DNA from: Anisus vortex
Taxonomy: Eukaryota; Mollusca; Gastropoda; Planorbidae
DNA length: 64,000 nt
Assembly (NCBI GenBank): GCA_949126835.1
Contig: OX421497.1
Location: 21,163,409-21,227,408 of the forward strand
Direction of reading: 5' to 3'
Below the pieces are notes generated by a model that was given only the letters and a program-made list of their open reading frames with translations, was not told where the DNA came from and searched no databases. Of this stretch, positions 10,479-21,960 are shown in pieces (position 1 is the first letter of the stretch; each line of letters begins with the position of its first letter). The position numbers and the translations under genes were made by a program.

Positions 10479-13400
10479 ATGGAGACAGTATTAAAAAAAT
10501 GTTTGCACAGAACAATCTACTCGCTACATCACAAATGCAGGCGTAACGCATCCAATGCTGCTACCAATATGTCTGCCTGGGCAATAAATAGTTATGGAGG
10601 TATAGAGAACCTATATTTATCTTCAGCTGTTCGTACAACATCCATCAGAAGCCCTGATGAACTACTTATAAAAGTGCATGCCGCAAGCATAAATCCCATT
10701 GACGTTAGAATGATAGGTAAAATTTGGGTTTGTCTAAGTATTTTTTTTAATGGTTAATTTCCTACTAGAATGTCTTAAATTAGCCAATCTCAGATCTACG
10801 TTTTTGCCCCCTCAACCCACCATGACCAACACAGAATAACTAATTAAGCCATATTGATGTATTTGTATGGTATTGATTGCAAGAGGGCAAAAAAACTCTG
10901 CAGGCTAACAATATAATTTTCTTAATATATGTATTAAACAGCAGTTACTGTAAACAACAATTTACCTTGGCTAGAGTAAATTCCTAAACATTCAGATTGA
11001 TTTCTAATATTTACTCTATTGTTGCAGAATATAAACATCCTGCAAAAACGGTTCTGTCTACAAATGCCTTAAGGGGCACGGTGGTTGAGCTGCAGGACGT
11101 TCAGTTGGCTTACTGAATCCTTGGTTTGAAACCTGATGAAGGCTAGGATTTGTTCCCCAGTCTGGAGGATGTCCCTGAGTCTACCCAGCTTTGATGGGTA
11201 CCTGACTTTGGTTGGGGTAAAGTAAAGGCAGCTGGCTGGGCATTGTGCTGGCCACACTATTCCTCAGTATGTTGTGGCCACAGAGACTGGTGAACGTTGC
11301 TTTACTGGCCCCATGAATCACTTTTGTCTGGCAGATATTTTACTTTGCTTACTTTTACTTTTATCTATTAGAATGATGCAGAAATGAATAATGAATGAAA
11401 GATTGAGCAACCTCAAAATTAAATCATTATTAATTATATTTCAAAAGTTTTATTAAAGCTAACATTTATTGATAACTAATTGTCATGTCATACAGGTGGT
11501 TATGGTAAAGTTTTAATTAATTTGCTGCGAAAACAGAAAGGCTCCCTTACATCAGAGACAGAGTTCCCATTAACCGTCGGTAGAGACTTTTCTGGAACTG
11601 TTGTGGAAGTAGGTGGAAGAGTATCAAAATTCAAAGTTGGAGACGAGGTATTTCTGATAAGTATTTCTGATAAGTATTTCTGATAAGTATTTCTGATAAG
11701 TATTTCTGATAAGTATTTCTGATAAGTATTTCTGATAAGTATTTCTGATAAGTATTTCTGATAAGTATTTCTGATAAGTATTTCTGATAAGTATTTCTGA
11801 TAAGTATTTCTGATAAGTATTTCAACATTATTAATAAATAGGTGACTTTTTTTTACCTTGGGCAGGAATTTATCTCCTTTTTATCTAAAGTTTAATTATT
11901 GTTGCGTGAAATGTTAAATTCTACAAAACTAAGAAAAATAACCTTAAATTGATTGCATGTTTATAAAAAAATATTAGAATATTGTCCATTGATTATAGAC
12001 ATTTTCTTCAACAGGTTTGGGGAGCTATAGGGGCTGACAAACAAGGAACTCATGCAAAGTTTGTGGTTGCTTCTCAGAATGAGGTATTTTTATATTTGTG
12101 CAATCTATTTTAAAACTGTAAGGACTTTGTAAGAATATTTTGTTTCCCACAGAGATGTAAAATTGTATGGATATATGAAATGTAATTTCTTTGCCAGCTA
12201 TCCAAGAAACCATCCAACGTTTCTCATATTGAAGCAGCATCTATTCCTTATGTAGCAGCCACAACGTGGGCAGCATTATGTACAGTTGGGGAATTGAAAG
12301 AAAGAAATGCAATAGGGAAAAGGTAATGGGACTTTTAAAAAGTGTAATCATTTTACAAAAAAAGTGCCTAAAACAGGCTGTAGTTATCTACCTTTTTTTC
12401 TCCTTGCTATAATACAATTTATTTTTTCCTTTTGTTATACATCTATATTTAGTGGATAATTTCGTTTTCAAAAGAATCAACTATAAAATTTATTTTAAAA
12501 AAATTTCATTTTTTAACTTAAGTTAACATTATATTAAAAGTTAAAACATGGTTTTCATCTTTAATTTGCGATCTACAATGAGGCCATTATTTTTTTTTTT
12601 CTCAAGATTACTAATCCTGGGTGGATCTGGAGGCATTGGGACATTTGCCACTCAAGTTAGTTTTGAAAATAAGATTGTCTGTGTGTACTATTACCTACAA
12701 CATTATCATTGTTTTGACAATAAGATTATCTGTGTGTGCTATTGTATGCAACATTATAATTGTTTTGACCTTAAGATTGTCTTTGTGTTGTATTATCTAC
12801 AACATAATCATTGTTTTACATTAAGATTGTCTGTGTGTACTAATGCCTACAACATCGTCATTATTAATTTAGTTTGGTACTGCTTTATGGAATACTCGCC
12901 AATGCTGATTTTTTAGCTTTTAGAAATTTTGGAACAAAAATGCAGCTCAGCTCGATAGAAATTGTTTTGAATAATGACAAAATTAGATGCAAACTAAAAA
13001 GGTTATAAAATAAGTCTATGATTTGATGGACTTTCAAAGTTACACATTAATTTTTAAAATAAATATTTTCACTCACATATTATAATATATATTTTATCTC
13101 AATTAATCTTCATTTTGTTTGTTACAAAAATATTTTAGCTCGCTAAAGCTTGGAGTATGAACGTCACAACAACATGTAGTACTGATGCTGTGGATCTAGT
13201 TACAAGATTGGGAGCTGATGTAGCTATTGATTATAAAACAAAAAAATTATGGAATGAACTTAGATCTCATAACAAGTAACTTCTTTCAGTTCTTAAAATA
13301 CTGTTATTGTTATGTATATTTTTATATAACCTATATATTTGTTTTGTTTATGCGTACAGTTCTAGTTTTGAAAAGCATTGACTATATACATTTATCATAG

Positions 13401-16400
13401 AAATTGACTTTGAATACATTTTGGGATAAATATGTACAAATATCATTTATATCTTTAAATACTATGTTAAAATAAAGCTCTGTCTGTTCCTTACTTTAGC
13501 TGCTAAAGGGAGATAAGTTGTGCCATTTTGTTATTCCTGACAGACACACTTGTTTTTAAATCCTGATAGACACTCTTGTTTTTAAATTCTGATACACACT
13601 TGTTTTTAAATACTGATAGACACTCTTGTTTTTAAATCATGACAGACACACTTGTTTTTAAATCATGACAGACACACTTGATTTTAAATCCTGATAGTCA
13701 CACTTGTTTTTAAATCCTGACAGACACACTTGTTTTTAAATCATGACAGACACACTTGATTTTAAATCCTGAACTGATAGTCACACTTGTTTTTAAATCC
13801 TGACAGACACACTTGTTTTTAAATCCTGACAGACACACTTGTTTTTAAATCATGACAGACACACTTGATTTTAAATCCTGATAGTCACACTTGTTTTTAA
13901 ATCCTGACAGACACACTTGTTTTTAAATCATGACAGACACACTTGATTTTAAATCCTGATAGTCACATTGTTTTTAAATCCTGATAGACACACTTGTTTT
14001 TAAATCCTGACAGACACACTTGTTTTTAAATCATGACAGACACACTTGTTTTTAAATCATGACAGACACCCTTGTTTTAAATCCTGACAGACACACTTGT
14101 TTTTAAATCATGACAGTCACACTTGATTTTAAATCCTGATAGTCACACTTGTTTTTAAATCCTGACAGACACACTTGTTTTTAAATCATGACAGACACAC
14201 TTGATTTTAAATCCTGATAGTCACACTTGTTTTAAATCCTGACAGAGACACTTGTTTTTAAATCCTGACAGACACACTTGATTTTAAATCCTGATAGTCA
14301 CACTTGTTTTAAATCCTGACAGAGACACTTGTTTTTAAATCCTGACAGACACACTTCTCTTTAAATCCTGATAGTCACACTTGTTTTTAAATCCTGACAG
14401 ACACACTTGTTTTTAAATCCTGACAGACACACTTGTTTTTAAATCCTGATAGACACACTTGTTTTTAAAATATTTGGCAAACATCACTAAGTCCATTTAT
14501 CCTGATCCACTCTGCAGATTTGACTATATCTTAGACACTGTAGGAGGTGAATACACAAACAAATCACTCGCCTTTCTGAGTCCTTGGAAGTATGCACAGT
14601 TAGTTACACTTGTTATACCACTCCTGCAAAATTGTGACCAACATGGAGCTGTACCTGGACTATTCAGAGCAGCATTCTCTGCTGGTTTTGATACATTAAA
14701 GGTTTTTGTATAATCACTTTATTCTTAATCTATGAGGGATAAAACAAAGGGAGATAAGTTGTGCAAAAGGAATAAAATTTAAAGTACATTAACAGATTTT
14801 CATATTAAAACAAGTTGTCTTTTTAGTGCTGAACAAATTGTTCCTATTTCATTTAATTTCCGTTAAAAAAAATATTTTTTTCGTCCATTTATTATTATTA
14901 CACTATATTAGCCAAAATTTGGCAAAACCAAGCAAAATATATCCCTACTCAAAATTAGGATAATTAAAAGTACAGTCAGGATTTATTTGAGCACTTTGTT
15001 TATTTTCTTTACATGTTTTCCTTGTAGCATATTATACATTTCAATATGTATAAAACTGTTATATATGTTTAGCCACTGGGACATTTGAAGTGCCAAATAA
15101 AGAAAACTACATTTTAGATAGACTTACAAAATTCTGAATGTATGTTGGATGAATGATGTTGAATGTATGATTGTACATGATAGACACAGGAACTTTTACA
15201 AATGTAATAAGAATATAAAATTGCAGGCCAAAGCCCTACATGGGCTGTAGCGCCATAGGGATGGATGGATGGATACTAGAATATGCAGCATCTGTATGGG
15301 ACCCATCAACTAAAGAAAACATTTAAAAATTAGAACAAATTCAAAAAAGAGCTGCAAGGTTCATAACTAGCGAATATTCCCAATTAACAAGAGTAACACC
15401 ATTAGTAAAATCACTAAACCTAGAAACACTAGAGGACAGAAGGGCAAAGAGTAAAGTAGTAATAATACATAAGGCATTAAACTCTAATTTAGAAATACAA
15501 CACAATAACAACCTGTTGCAAAGCTCAGATAAACATAAAGACAAAAACACTTTCCTTGTCCCTTATGGGAGAACAAATGCATATAAGTACTCTTTCTTCC
15601 CGAGTGGCACTCGGGCATGGAATGGGTTGCCTGAACAAACCAGGAAAACCAGTAACTTAACATCATTTAAAACATTAATAAAAATGCAAGACTAGACTCG
15701 GACCACGGATGAGCGTAGGACGCAATAATCTTCTTTATAGAAGGAGCGTCTGTAATGTATAAGATAAGATAAGATGTGTTGTTTCTATTTTGCTATTAGA
15801 AAGAGACTTGTAAGTCTTCAGCATTTTGCTTCAAGCAAATAAAATTTGATCTTAAAAGATTTTTTTTTTCCTGTGATGTCAGAGACTAGCACATTATGAA
15901 TAAAATAATAATGAATTAAAAGACTGGATCTTTTGTCAAGTAAAAGTATTAGATATTCATTTGTAAACATGTAAATTTTTTCCTTTCAAAGATTACATTC
16001 AAAATGTAATAACCTTAGTAATATTTAATTTATTCAGGGCCTGTCCACTGGACGAAGTGTCAGATGGGCAATCTTTCTACCAAATGGATCAGCAATGGAT
16101 AAGGTGAAACAAATGGTAGAAGCTGAGAAGGTAATGCGTCTGCTAAGAAATATACAGACATGACTAATAAAAGGACCATTTTTAAAATTTTTCAACATAT
16201 TTAATGTCTTTGACTATTTTTATATAGACTAGAACCAGAATCCTAGGACATTTGAGTGGTCAGGACATAAGCTAAGCTTAAATTACCAGGGAAGATATTT
16301 TAATGACATCATGCGTGCAGCTGAACTTGATGATTTAAGGGAATGCCCAGTTTTGCTAATTGAAAATGGTGACTATAAATAAATAGGTCAGCTAAAAAAA

Positions 16401-19400
16401 ATGACAGTTCAATGCCCATGGATATTCTTTGAAGCAGGACGTTTGGGCGCCGCCATTTTGGCACGACGGTCGTTTAGGCGCTAAACGTTTTGGCACGATG
16501 GAATAAAAACATATCACATCATTCAATAAAAGTAACTTAATAACTTCATTTGAGGAAAACAATTTAAAAAAAAAATAAATGAAACAAATAGTAAATAAAA
16601 ACAGATTAAAACAATGTAGGCTATATATTGGATTATTAAATTTTAATAACTTAATATTTTATATACGGATTGATTGAAAAAGTAAATAATGACAGTCTAA
16701 AATAATGTATTTTAATGCATAAAGGCATATCTAACACACTATCAGTAATAAAAATTTTCACACATAGGCCTAACGTTCTAGGCGTGGAGCAAAAAAAACA
16801 CAACAACTTCCCTATTAAGACAACAGATATAATAATAATGATGACATTTGTATAGCGCTGCCAAAAAACATACTGTAAGCTCAGAGCGCATTTAACATAA
16901 CAATTAAAGAACACAGATACAATATATAGGCCAAGAGATTAAAAAAAAACAAAAAAAAACTAAATGATGATTCAAAACATTACAAACATAGAACAAATCA
17001 AACAACTAAAACAAAATAACCGACCTAACATATAAGTAAGACAGTAAGGCTCTAAAGCATGTTAACTGAGATAAATATTGAAATAATGAGTTTTTAAGTT
17101 CTTCTTGAAGGAATCAATGGAGCTTGTTTGCCTGAGTTGAATGGGAAGAAGATTCCACACTTTCGGACCGGATACTGAGAAGGCTCTAAGGCCAACGGTC
17201 ATCAGAGAGAAACGGGGCTCTTCCAGAAGCAATGAGTTGGCAGAACGAAGTTGTCTTTGAGGGACATATGGTGTTATTAGTTCCTTGAGATAGGACGGAA
17301 ACTCGTTATTAAAAATGCACTGATGGCAAAATAGCGCCACTTTATACTCGATTCTGGCTTTCACAGGGAGCCAATGGAGCTGACGCAGGAGAACTGTCAC
17401 AGAATCTCGCCTTGACTTACGCATGACTAGGCGAGCGGCACTGTTTTGTATTCGCTGTAATTTGGCGACCTTATCGTCAGGTATCCCGATAAGCAGAGCA
17501 TTGCAGTAGTCGAGGCGTGAGAGTATAAAGGCAGCCGCAAGTTTCTTTGCTGACTCAAGTGACAAATATGGCCGTATCTGACCAAGTCTACGCAGCTGTA
17601 AATAAAGGCCTCTGCATAGATTTCCAATGTGGGCATCGAAAGACAACTGTGAATCGAGGGTGACACCCAGGTTTCTTACGTTGCAAAGGGGATATGGCAG
17701 TTTAAGACCACCAATGATTCCAAGTCCTCAACTTTGGTGATTTTACTCAGAGTTCCAATTAGAATTGCCTCCGTCTTGTCTTCGTTCATCTTTTCCATCA
17801 TCCAGGAGCAGACACTAGCAATAGCAAGACTGAGGTTGGCTGCTATGCGAGAGACTTCAGCGAGAACAGCAGAATCATGCAACTGCGAATCATCAGCGTA
17901 GAAGTGGTATGAAATGTTAAAAGGCCTGATGACATCGCCAAGTGGATAAGTGTACAGTAAAAACAGTATTGGGCCCAGAACCGATCCCTGTGGTACTCCA
18001 TATTGCAGAGTCGAGTATGTTGAGGTAGATCCACCAATGATGACACTTTTTGTGCGTTTAGTTAGGTAGGATTTAAACCAGCTGCCAACACATCACGAGC
18101 AACCAAAAGTAGTAAGACAATCTATCAATAAGAATCTCATGGTCAAGCGTATCAAATGCAGCCGACAAATCAAGCATCGATAAGATTGACACCTGATCGG
18201 AATCAGACGCGCAAAGAAGGTCGTTAATTACCCTGACAAGTGCCGTCTCAGTGCTGTGACACTTCTTGTAATCTGACTGGGACAGTTCCAAGAGGCCATG
18301 ATGCCTTAAGTGAGTAAACAACTGTGCCAACACGATACGCTCCAGGACCTTTGATAGGAATGGTAAGTTGGAAACTGGCCGGTAATATATAAATAGATAA
18401 GCATTTTATGCCGATAAATAGATACATAAGCCATTATGCCAATATAAAAAAAACTAAGTTTTAAAAGTTTAATAGTCCTATATATGCATTAAAATACATC
18501 GTTTAAAATTATTATTATTTATTATTAGTTTCATTTATTATACAACAAAAAAATGTTTTCCTCAATTATTCCATCGCGCCAAAACGTCCAATGCCGAAAT
18601 GGCCGGTGCCAAAACGGTCGCGCTAAAACGGCAGCGCCAAAACGTGAGGTACCGGATATTCTTTTAAGTAAGTAAACTTAAGTACCCTTTGGACCAAATT
18701 GATCATAGGATATTCTTTTGCTCATCTTTTATGTATTGTTTTAGTATTATTGATCTAGCTATTCTGTTACTATACATTACTTTTATACAAACACAATGTG
18801 TATATGGGTAAACCAGTATAAATATATATTTAATATATACTGTAACATAAAATGGAAATTATATAGGAAGGCCATAGAAGGAAATGAAAACTTATCCTCA
18901 ACTTACAATAAGATCAATAATTGTAGCTTAGTCTAATTTACAATAATTAGCGATGGGATCGCATGTTTACATTATAATATTTGAAGGAAAGTGCTATACA
19001 TTTCACCTAACCATTATAAAAAGGAATACAGTCTTAGTGAAAATTATTTTTTAGATCTATGTTTGTTATCAACATTAGTTCATTAAATTTACTGTACAAG
19101 AATAGCTTTAACTCTAATCTCCATATTGTTACACCCAGTCCCTTATCAGTCATATCCATCACTTTGTGGTGCTGCCCAAAATCGGCTTAGGCCTACATTT
19201 AGATGACAAATAAGTTGTCTAGGTTTGTGCCTACTCTGAATAGCTTAAATATAAACAGGCTGTCATCATAGCATGAAACTTTAGGCACTGTATTAAAATT
19301 AAAGAAACAAAATACTTTTATTGTTATTTCTCAGCTTAGTACAGTACCGTGAAATGTCTAATTCTTCTTAAACTACTAAAAGACTTGTGTGATGCTATCT

Positions 19401-19614
19401 ATTTAAATCATCATTAACAGAGTAATAAAGAAGTATTATATAGGTGGTACCTATGGTCAGAAATTTCAATTCCCACTCATGACATTAGAAAATTTGAGGG
19501 CAGATCACACTACCCAGGCATCCCACGAAGTAGGTGGGTCACCTAGGTGGCGACCTGTGCCCGTAAACAAATTCTTCCAGAACGGTTTGTCTGGGAGCCT
19601 GTAATCACCCAGGC

Positions 19615-19645
<31 letters not shown>

Positions 19646-20462
19646 ATAACAATAGTTGGCTAGAAAAACGTTACATATTAGAATTATTTGTACTATCCGA
19701 CAGTCTAGCTAATTTGCATATCATTTAATTGTTTCCAATAAATAAATATATTTTTTATATGTGTATAAATGTTTAAAGTATTTATTTAAAAATAGGATAT
19801 TTTCATTACATTAAAAGATAGTTAACAGAAATAAAAAAATGAAATATTGTTATAATAATTGTATTAATATTAACTTAATTTTTTCAAGGGAGATAATTCA
19901 GCTAATAGCCTTATAATTTGTTTTTAGGGTAGATAACTCGATATTAAACTAAGAACTACATGTTTTTTTTCACGAGAAAATATAATAATTAGCATTCCAA
20001 ACGCTTTTGGATTTATAAGTCAGATAGCATCTAAATACGACAGTGCCATGTTACTGACATATATTTGTTTAACATTTTGCTTAATTCCACATACTAGGCC
20101 TAAAGTTGTTACAGTTTTTTAATCCCACTTATGAATAAAAATATCTACCAGTACCAAGGACTAAGTAGTCCTTGACCAGTACTTAATAGATTTATCCTAG
20201 AGTAGTTCAGTCAGTGAGAAGGAACTAGTTTTGTCTAGCTGACTAGCTCTCAAATTAAAAGATGTTTTTTTAATTTCTTGTTTTTCTATTCCTGAGTTTA
20301 TTCCAAATGCCTTCTTACTGTTTTTGTCCTTGTTATCTATTGCAGATTAAGCCAGTAATTCAAGAAGTTTTCCCTTTTTCCAAAGTGCCAGATGGCTTAA
20401 GGAAAGTAGCAGCAGGCCATCTCCGTGGTAAAATAGTTATAGATACACTCAGGGATAATTAA
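10479..20462 (+). CDS. RTN4IP1: RTN4IP1-type mitochondrial NADPH oxidoreductase, complete
   Basis: Nine exons: 10479-10716, 11496-11647, 12015-12083, 12198-12322, 12607-12655, 13139-13275, 14518-14701, 16038-16130 and 20346-20462. All have AG/GT borders and phases that close without a stop, giving 387 residues (human 396). In mammals the protein is a mitochondrial NADPH-dependent enzyme of the quinone oxidoreductase (MDR) family linked to coenzyme Q synthesis and optic neuropathy. Residues 1-30 are basic, as in a mitochondrial presequence. Then follow the GroES-like fold (HAASINPIDVRM, FPLTVGRDFSGTV, KFKVGDEVWGA), the Rossmann motif LILGGSGGIGTFA at about 198-210, VDLVTRLGADVAIDYK and FDYILDTVGG. 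The end FPFSKVPDGLRKVAAGHLRGK is diagnostic. The start has a good context (AGAATGG). A TATTTCAG acceptor ends at 10450, so an upstream noncoding exon is likely. Introns carry tandem arrays and transposons, listed separately. Confidence 0.96.
11069..11325 (+). mobile_element. tRNA-derived SINE copy, RTN4IP1 intron 1
   Basis: A tRNA-like head (GGGCACGGTGGTTGAGC, then a decayed B box GGTTTGAAACC) is followed by the family body. The body contains GAAGGCTAGGATT, TCTGGAGGATGTCCCTGAGTC, GGTACCTGAC, TAAAGTAAAGGCAGC, GGGCATTGTGCTGGCCACAC and GAACGTTGCTT. The same body occurs in at least seven other places in the window, in both orientations. Confidence 0.85.
11648..11823 (+). repeat. 13-bp minisatellite starting exactly at the exon 2 splice donor of RTN4IP1
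   Basis: Thirteen perfect copies of GTATTTCTGATAA (11648-11816) plus a partial GTATTTC. The first copy begins at the donor GT of exon 2, so every unit carries the same donor-like GTATTT. No unit differs by even one base, which points to recent expansion. Use of a downstream GT would shift the frame and soon meet a stop. Confidence 0.97.
12660..12862 (+). repeat. 51-bp tandem repeat, four diverged copies, RTN4IP1 intron 5
   Basis: Copies at 12660-12710, 12711-12761, 12762-12812 and 12813-12862 share GTTTTGA-AATAAGATTGTCTG and CTACAACAT-ATCATT. The array begins five bases after the end of exon 5. The unit length is a multiple of 3, so reading frames stay open through it. This does not indicate coding. 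Confidence 0.9.
13536..14468 (+). repeat. 26-bp minisatellite, about 36 copies, RTN4IP1 intron 6
   Basis: The unit is CCTGACAGACACACTTG followed by TTTTTAAAT. Recurrent variants (CATGACAG, TTGATTTTAAAT, CTGATAGTCACAC) come in a repeating three-unit order of about 78 bp, for example near 13680, 13866 and 14123. This shows higher-order amplification. The array ends about 50 bp before exon 7, so the branch point and polypyrimidine tract must lie in that short interval. Confidence 0.95.
15276..15776 (+). mobile_element. Non-LTR retrotransposon 3' fragment, copy 2, RTN4IP1 intron 7
   Basis: The fragment translates, with one early stop, to a typical LINE reverse transcriptase C-terminus. It shows LEYAASVWDP, then EQIQKRAARFI, LNLETLEDRRAKSK, RTNAYKYSFFPSGTRAWNGLP and a stop near 15692. 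The 3' UTR ends in AGCGTCTGTAATGTATAAGATAAGATAAG. Clade is uncertain (Jockey/CR1-like). It is 5' truncated, as is usual for LINE insertions, and shares its tail with 9390-9558. Confidence 0.88.
16431..18653. mobile_element. TIR DNA element with 11-bp target duplication (MULE-like), RTN4IP1 intron 8
   Basis: The ends are inverted repeats of roughly 100 bp built from phrases such as ACGTTTTGGCGC and GGCACGACGG. The left end is at 16431-16530 and the right end at 18560-18653. GGATATTCTTT flanks the element exactly at 16420-16430 and 18654-18664. An 11-bp duplication fits Mutator-like elements (9-11 bp), but no transposase is visible, so the class is inferred. The interior is mostly the LINE fragment annotated separately. 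Confidence 0.75.
16826..18380 (-). mobile_element. CR1/L2-like LINE fragment with reverse transcriptase, nested in the MULE-like element
   Basis: The minus strand encodes, with frameshifts, a reverse transcriptase. It shows CHSTETALVRVINDLL and LDLSAAFDTLDHEIL (18320-18100), then GVPQGSVLGPILFLLY near 18000-17945. The catalytic FYADDSQLHD covers 17903-17874, with the YADD at 17900-17889. The C-terminus reads RLDYCNALLIGIP, LHWLPVKARIEYK, LRSANSLLLEEP and KVWNLLP, ending near 17062. The 3' UTR reaches a GCGCTATACAAATGTCATC block and an ATT-repeat tail near 16826. It is 5' truncated and inactive. Confidence 0.88.
18654..18719 (-). mobile_element. 5'-truncated SINE tail flanked by a 12-bp target duplication
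   Basis: GGATATTCTTTT occurs at 18654-18665 and again at 18708-18719. Between them lies a minus-strand copy of the SINE 3' end (TATGATCAATTTGGTCC with a TACTTAAG tail). The same 11-mer also borders the left end of the neighbouring TIR element, so this target word occurs three times. Confidence 0.7.
18720..20345. other. Rest of RTN4IP1 intron 8; no coding feature seen
   Basis: AT-rich sequence with no exon, tandem array or recognisable transposon. A GC-richer patch at about 19440-19620 (CACCCAGGCTCG, GGTGGGTCACCTAGG) may be an old repeat, but I cannot assign it. Confidence 0.4.
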
Positions 20463-21385
20463 ATGCCAGCTATAAACTTTACAGAAAAAAATGTTCTGTC
20501 TTTATTTAACTGTTCAATAGAATGGAATTCAGTTCTAAACTCTTATGGCTCCAATCTTTCTTGCAAGACAATGGATGCGCCCTTTTTAATGAGGGAAGTT
20601 CTAAACTAAAATAATAATAACTAGATTGTAATATTTTCTTTTATTTATTACAATTTCAAGGTATTTATTTTGATGGATTCAATTTTTTATGTGTTTTTTT
20701 CATTAAATATTTTTTTGTTTTTATTCTGTGAGATGAGACTTTTGAATTTGAATTGATTTATTTATTTATCTTTGCACAGCAAATATTTCAATTACTTCAA
20801 GTTGAAATGGTAGTATTGTTGTGAACGTTTATGTTAGTACTGTTCTTAATCTGAACTTGATGTGTAGAGTTTATGATGTTTGAGCAGAATGATTGTTAAG
20901 AAGAAAATGTGTAAATAACATGGACTTTATTTTACAACAAATTTAGCAAGTATTTTATGTACACTATTCTGTTCTTGTTATTGCCTTGCATTGTGTATTA
21001 AAGGTGTTTAAATATCAACCATCTGAAGACATAAGATTTTATTTTTTTAAGCTTGTCTTTTTTTAATGTGAACAAATTTGGATCAATTCATTAGATGTTG
21101 TATCATTTGGAAATGGCACAAATTCAGATGTCTTAATTGCAATGCCTGTGTTCTTTAAACTTTAGACAAAATACATTTGTAGTAGGCACATTTTTTTAGT
21201 TCTAGAGAAAAGTGTACTTGTAACTATTTACAAAACTTTTGTCCTTCATTCTGTTTTTTTAACTAAATGGAGTTTATAAATATTAGTATCTTTCCAAAAT
21301 AGGTTAAGGTTTGGGTGACAATCTGTTCTCAATATCTATTGTTTTTTGCTCACTGTCTTGACAAATTTTATATTAAAAGAATTTG

Positions 21386-21391
21386 AATAAA
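21386..21391 (+). terminator. Candidate polyadenylation signal for RTN4IP1
   Basis: An AATAAA at 21386-21391 lies about 920 bp after the stop codon. Nearer variants such as ATTAAA near 20704 also exist, so the true site is not decided by sequence alone. Confidence 0.3.
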
Positions 21392-21660
21392 ACAAAATTT
21401 CTATTTATTTTTGTGTATCCCTATTTACTTTATTACTTCTCCAGTCTGTATAATTTAATGTATAAAAATACGACCAATATTGATGAAAACATTCAAGTTA
21501 GAATAATAATTTGTATTTTTTTTACATTAGAAAGTTTCTATTTTTCATTACTGAACAAAAAAATAGATTTAGTTTTTCAAAGGGGCTTTATCAACTATTG
21601 CCAAAATAATTTGTGCATTTATAATAATATATTTATAAGATATAATACTTTCAATAGTAA

Positions 21661-21960
21661 GTAGTAGGTAAAGTACCGTCGGACCAAATTGATCATAGGG
21701 CCATTGAAGCAGCGGTCACCAGTTTAAGTGGATGTGTGGCTAGAATAAGTCCCAGCTGCTTTTACTTTTCCCCAACTAATGTCAGGTACCCATCAGAGCT
21801 GGGTAGACACAAGGACATACTAGGTGATTGTGTGGCCAGCACAATGCCCAGCTGCCTTTACTTTTCCCCAACTAATGTCAGGTACCCATCAGAGCTGGGT
21901 AGACACAGGGACAACCTCAAGTCCAGGAAAAAATCCTAGCCTTCACCAGGATTCGAACGT
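21661..21960 (-). mobile_element. SINE copy with an internally duplicated body, between RTN4IP1 and FAM76
   Basis: Read on the minus strand it starts in the B-box region (GTTCGAATCCTGGTGAAGGC) and ends in the family tail (CAATTTGGTCCGACGGTACTTTACC). The body block with GGTACCTGACATTAGTTGGG and AGTAAAGGCAGCTGGGC is present twice with a 96-bp offset. Confidence 0.85.

Noticed and set aside
12548..12916. 122-codon plus-strand frame covering RTN4IP1 exon 5.
   Set aside because: Only 12607-12655 belongs to the gene. The rest is the 51-bp repeat kept open by its length.
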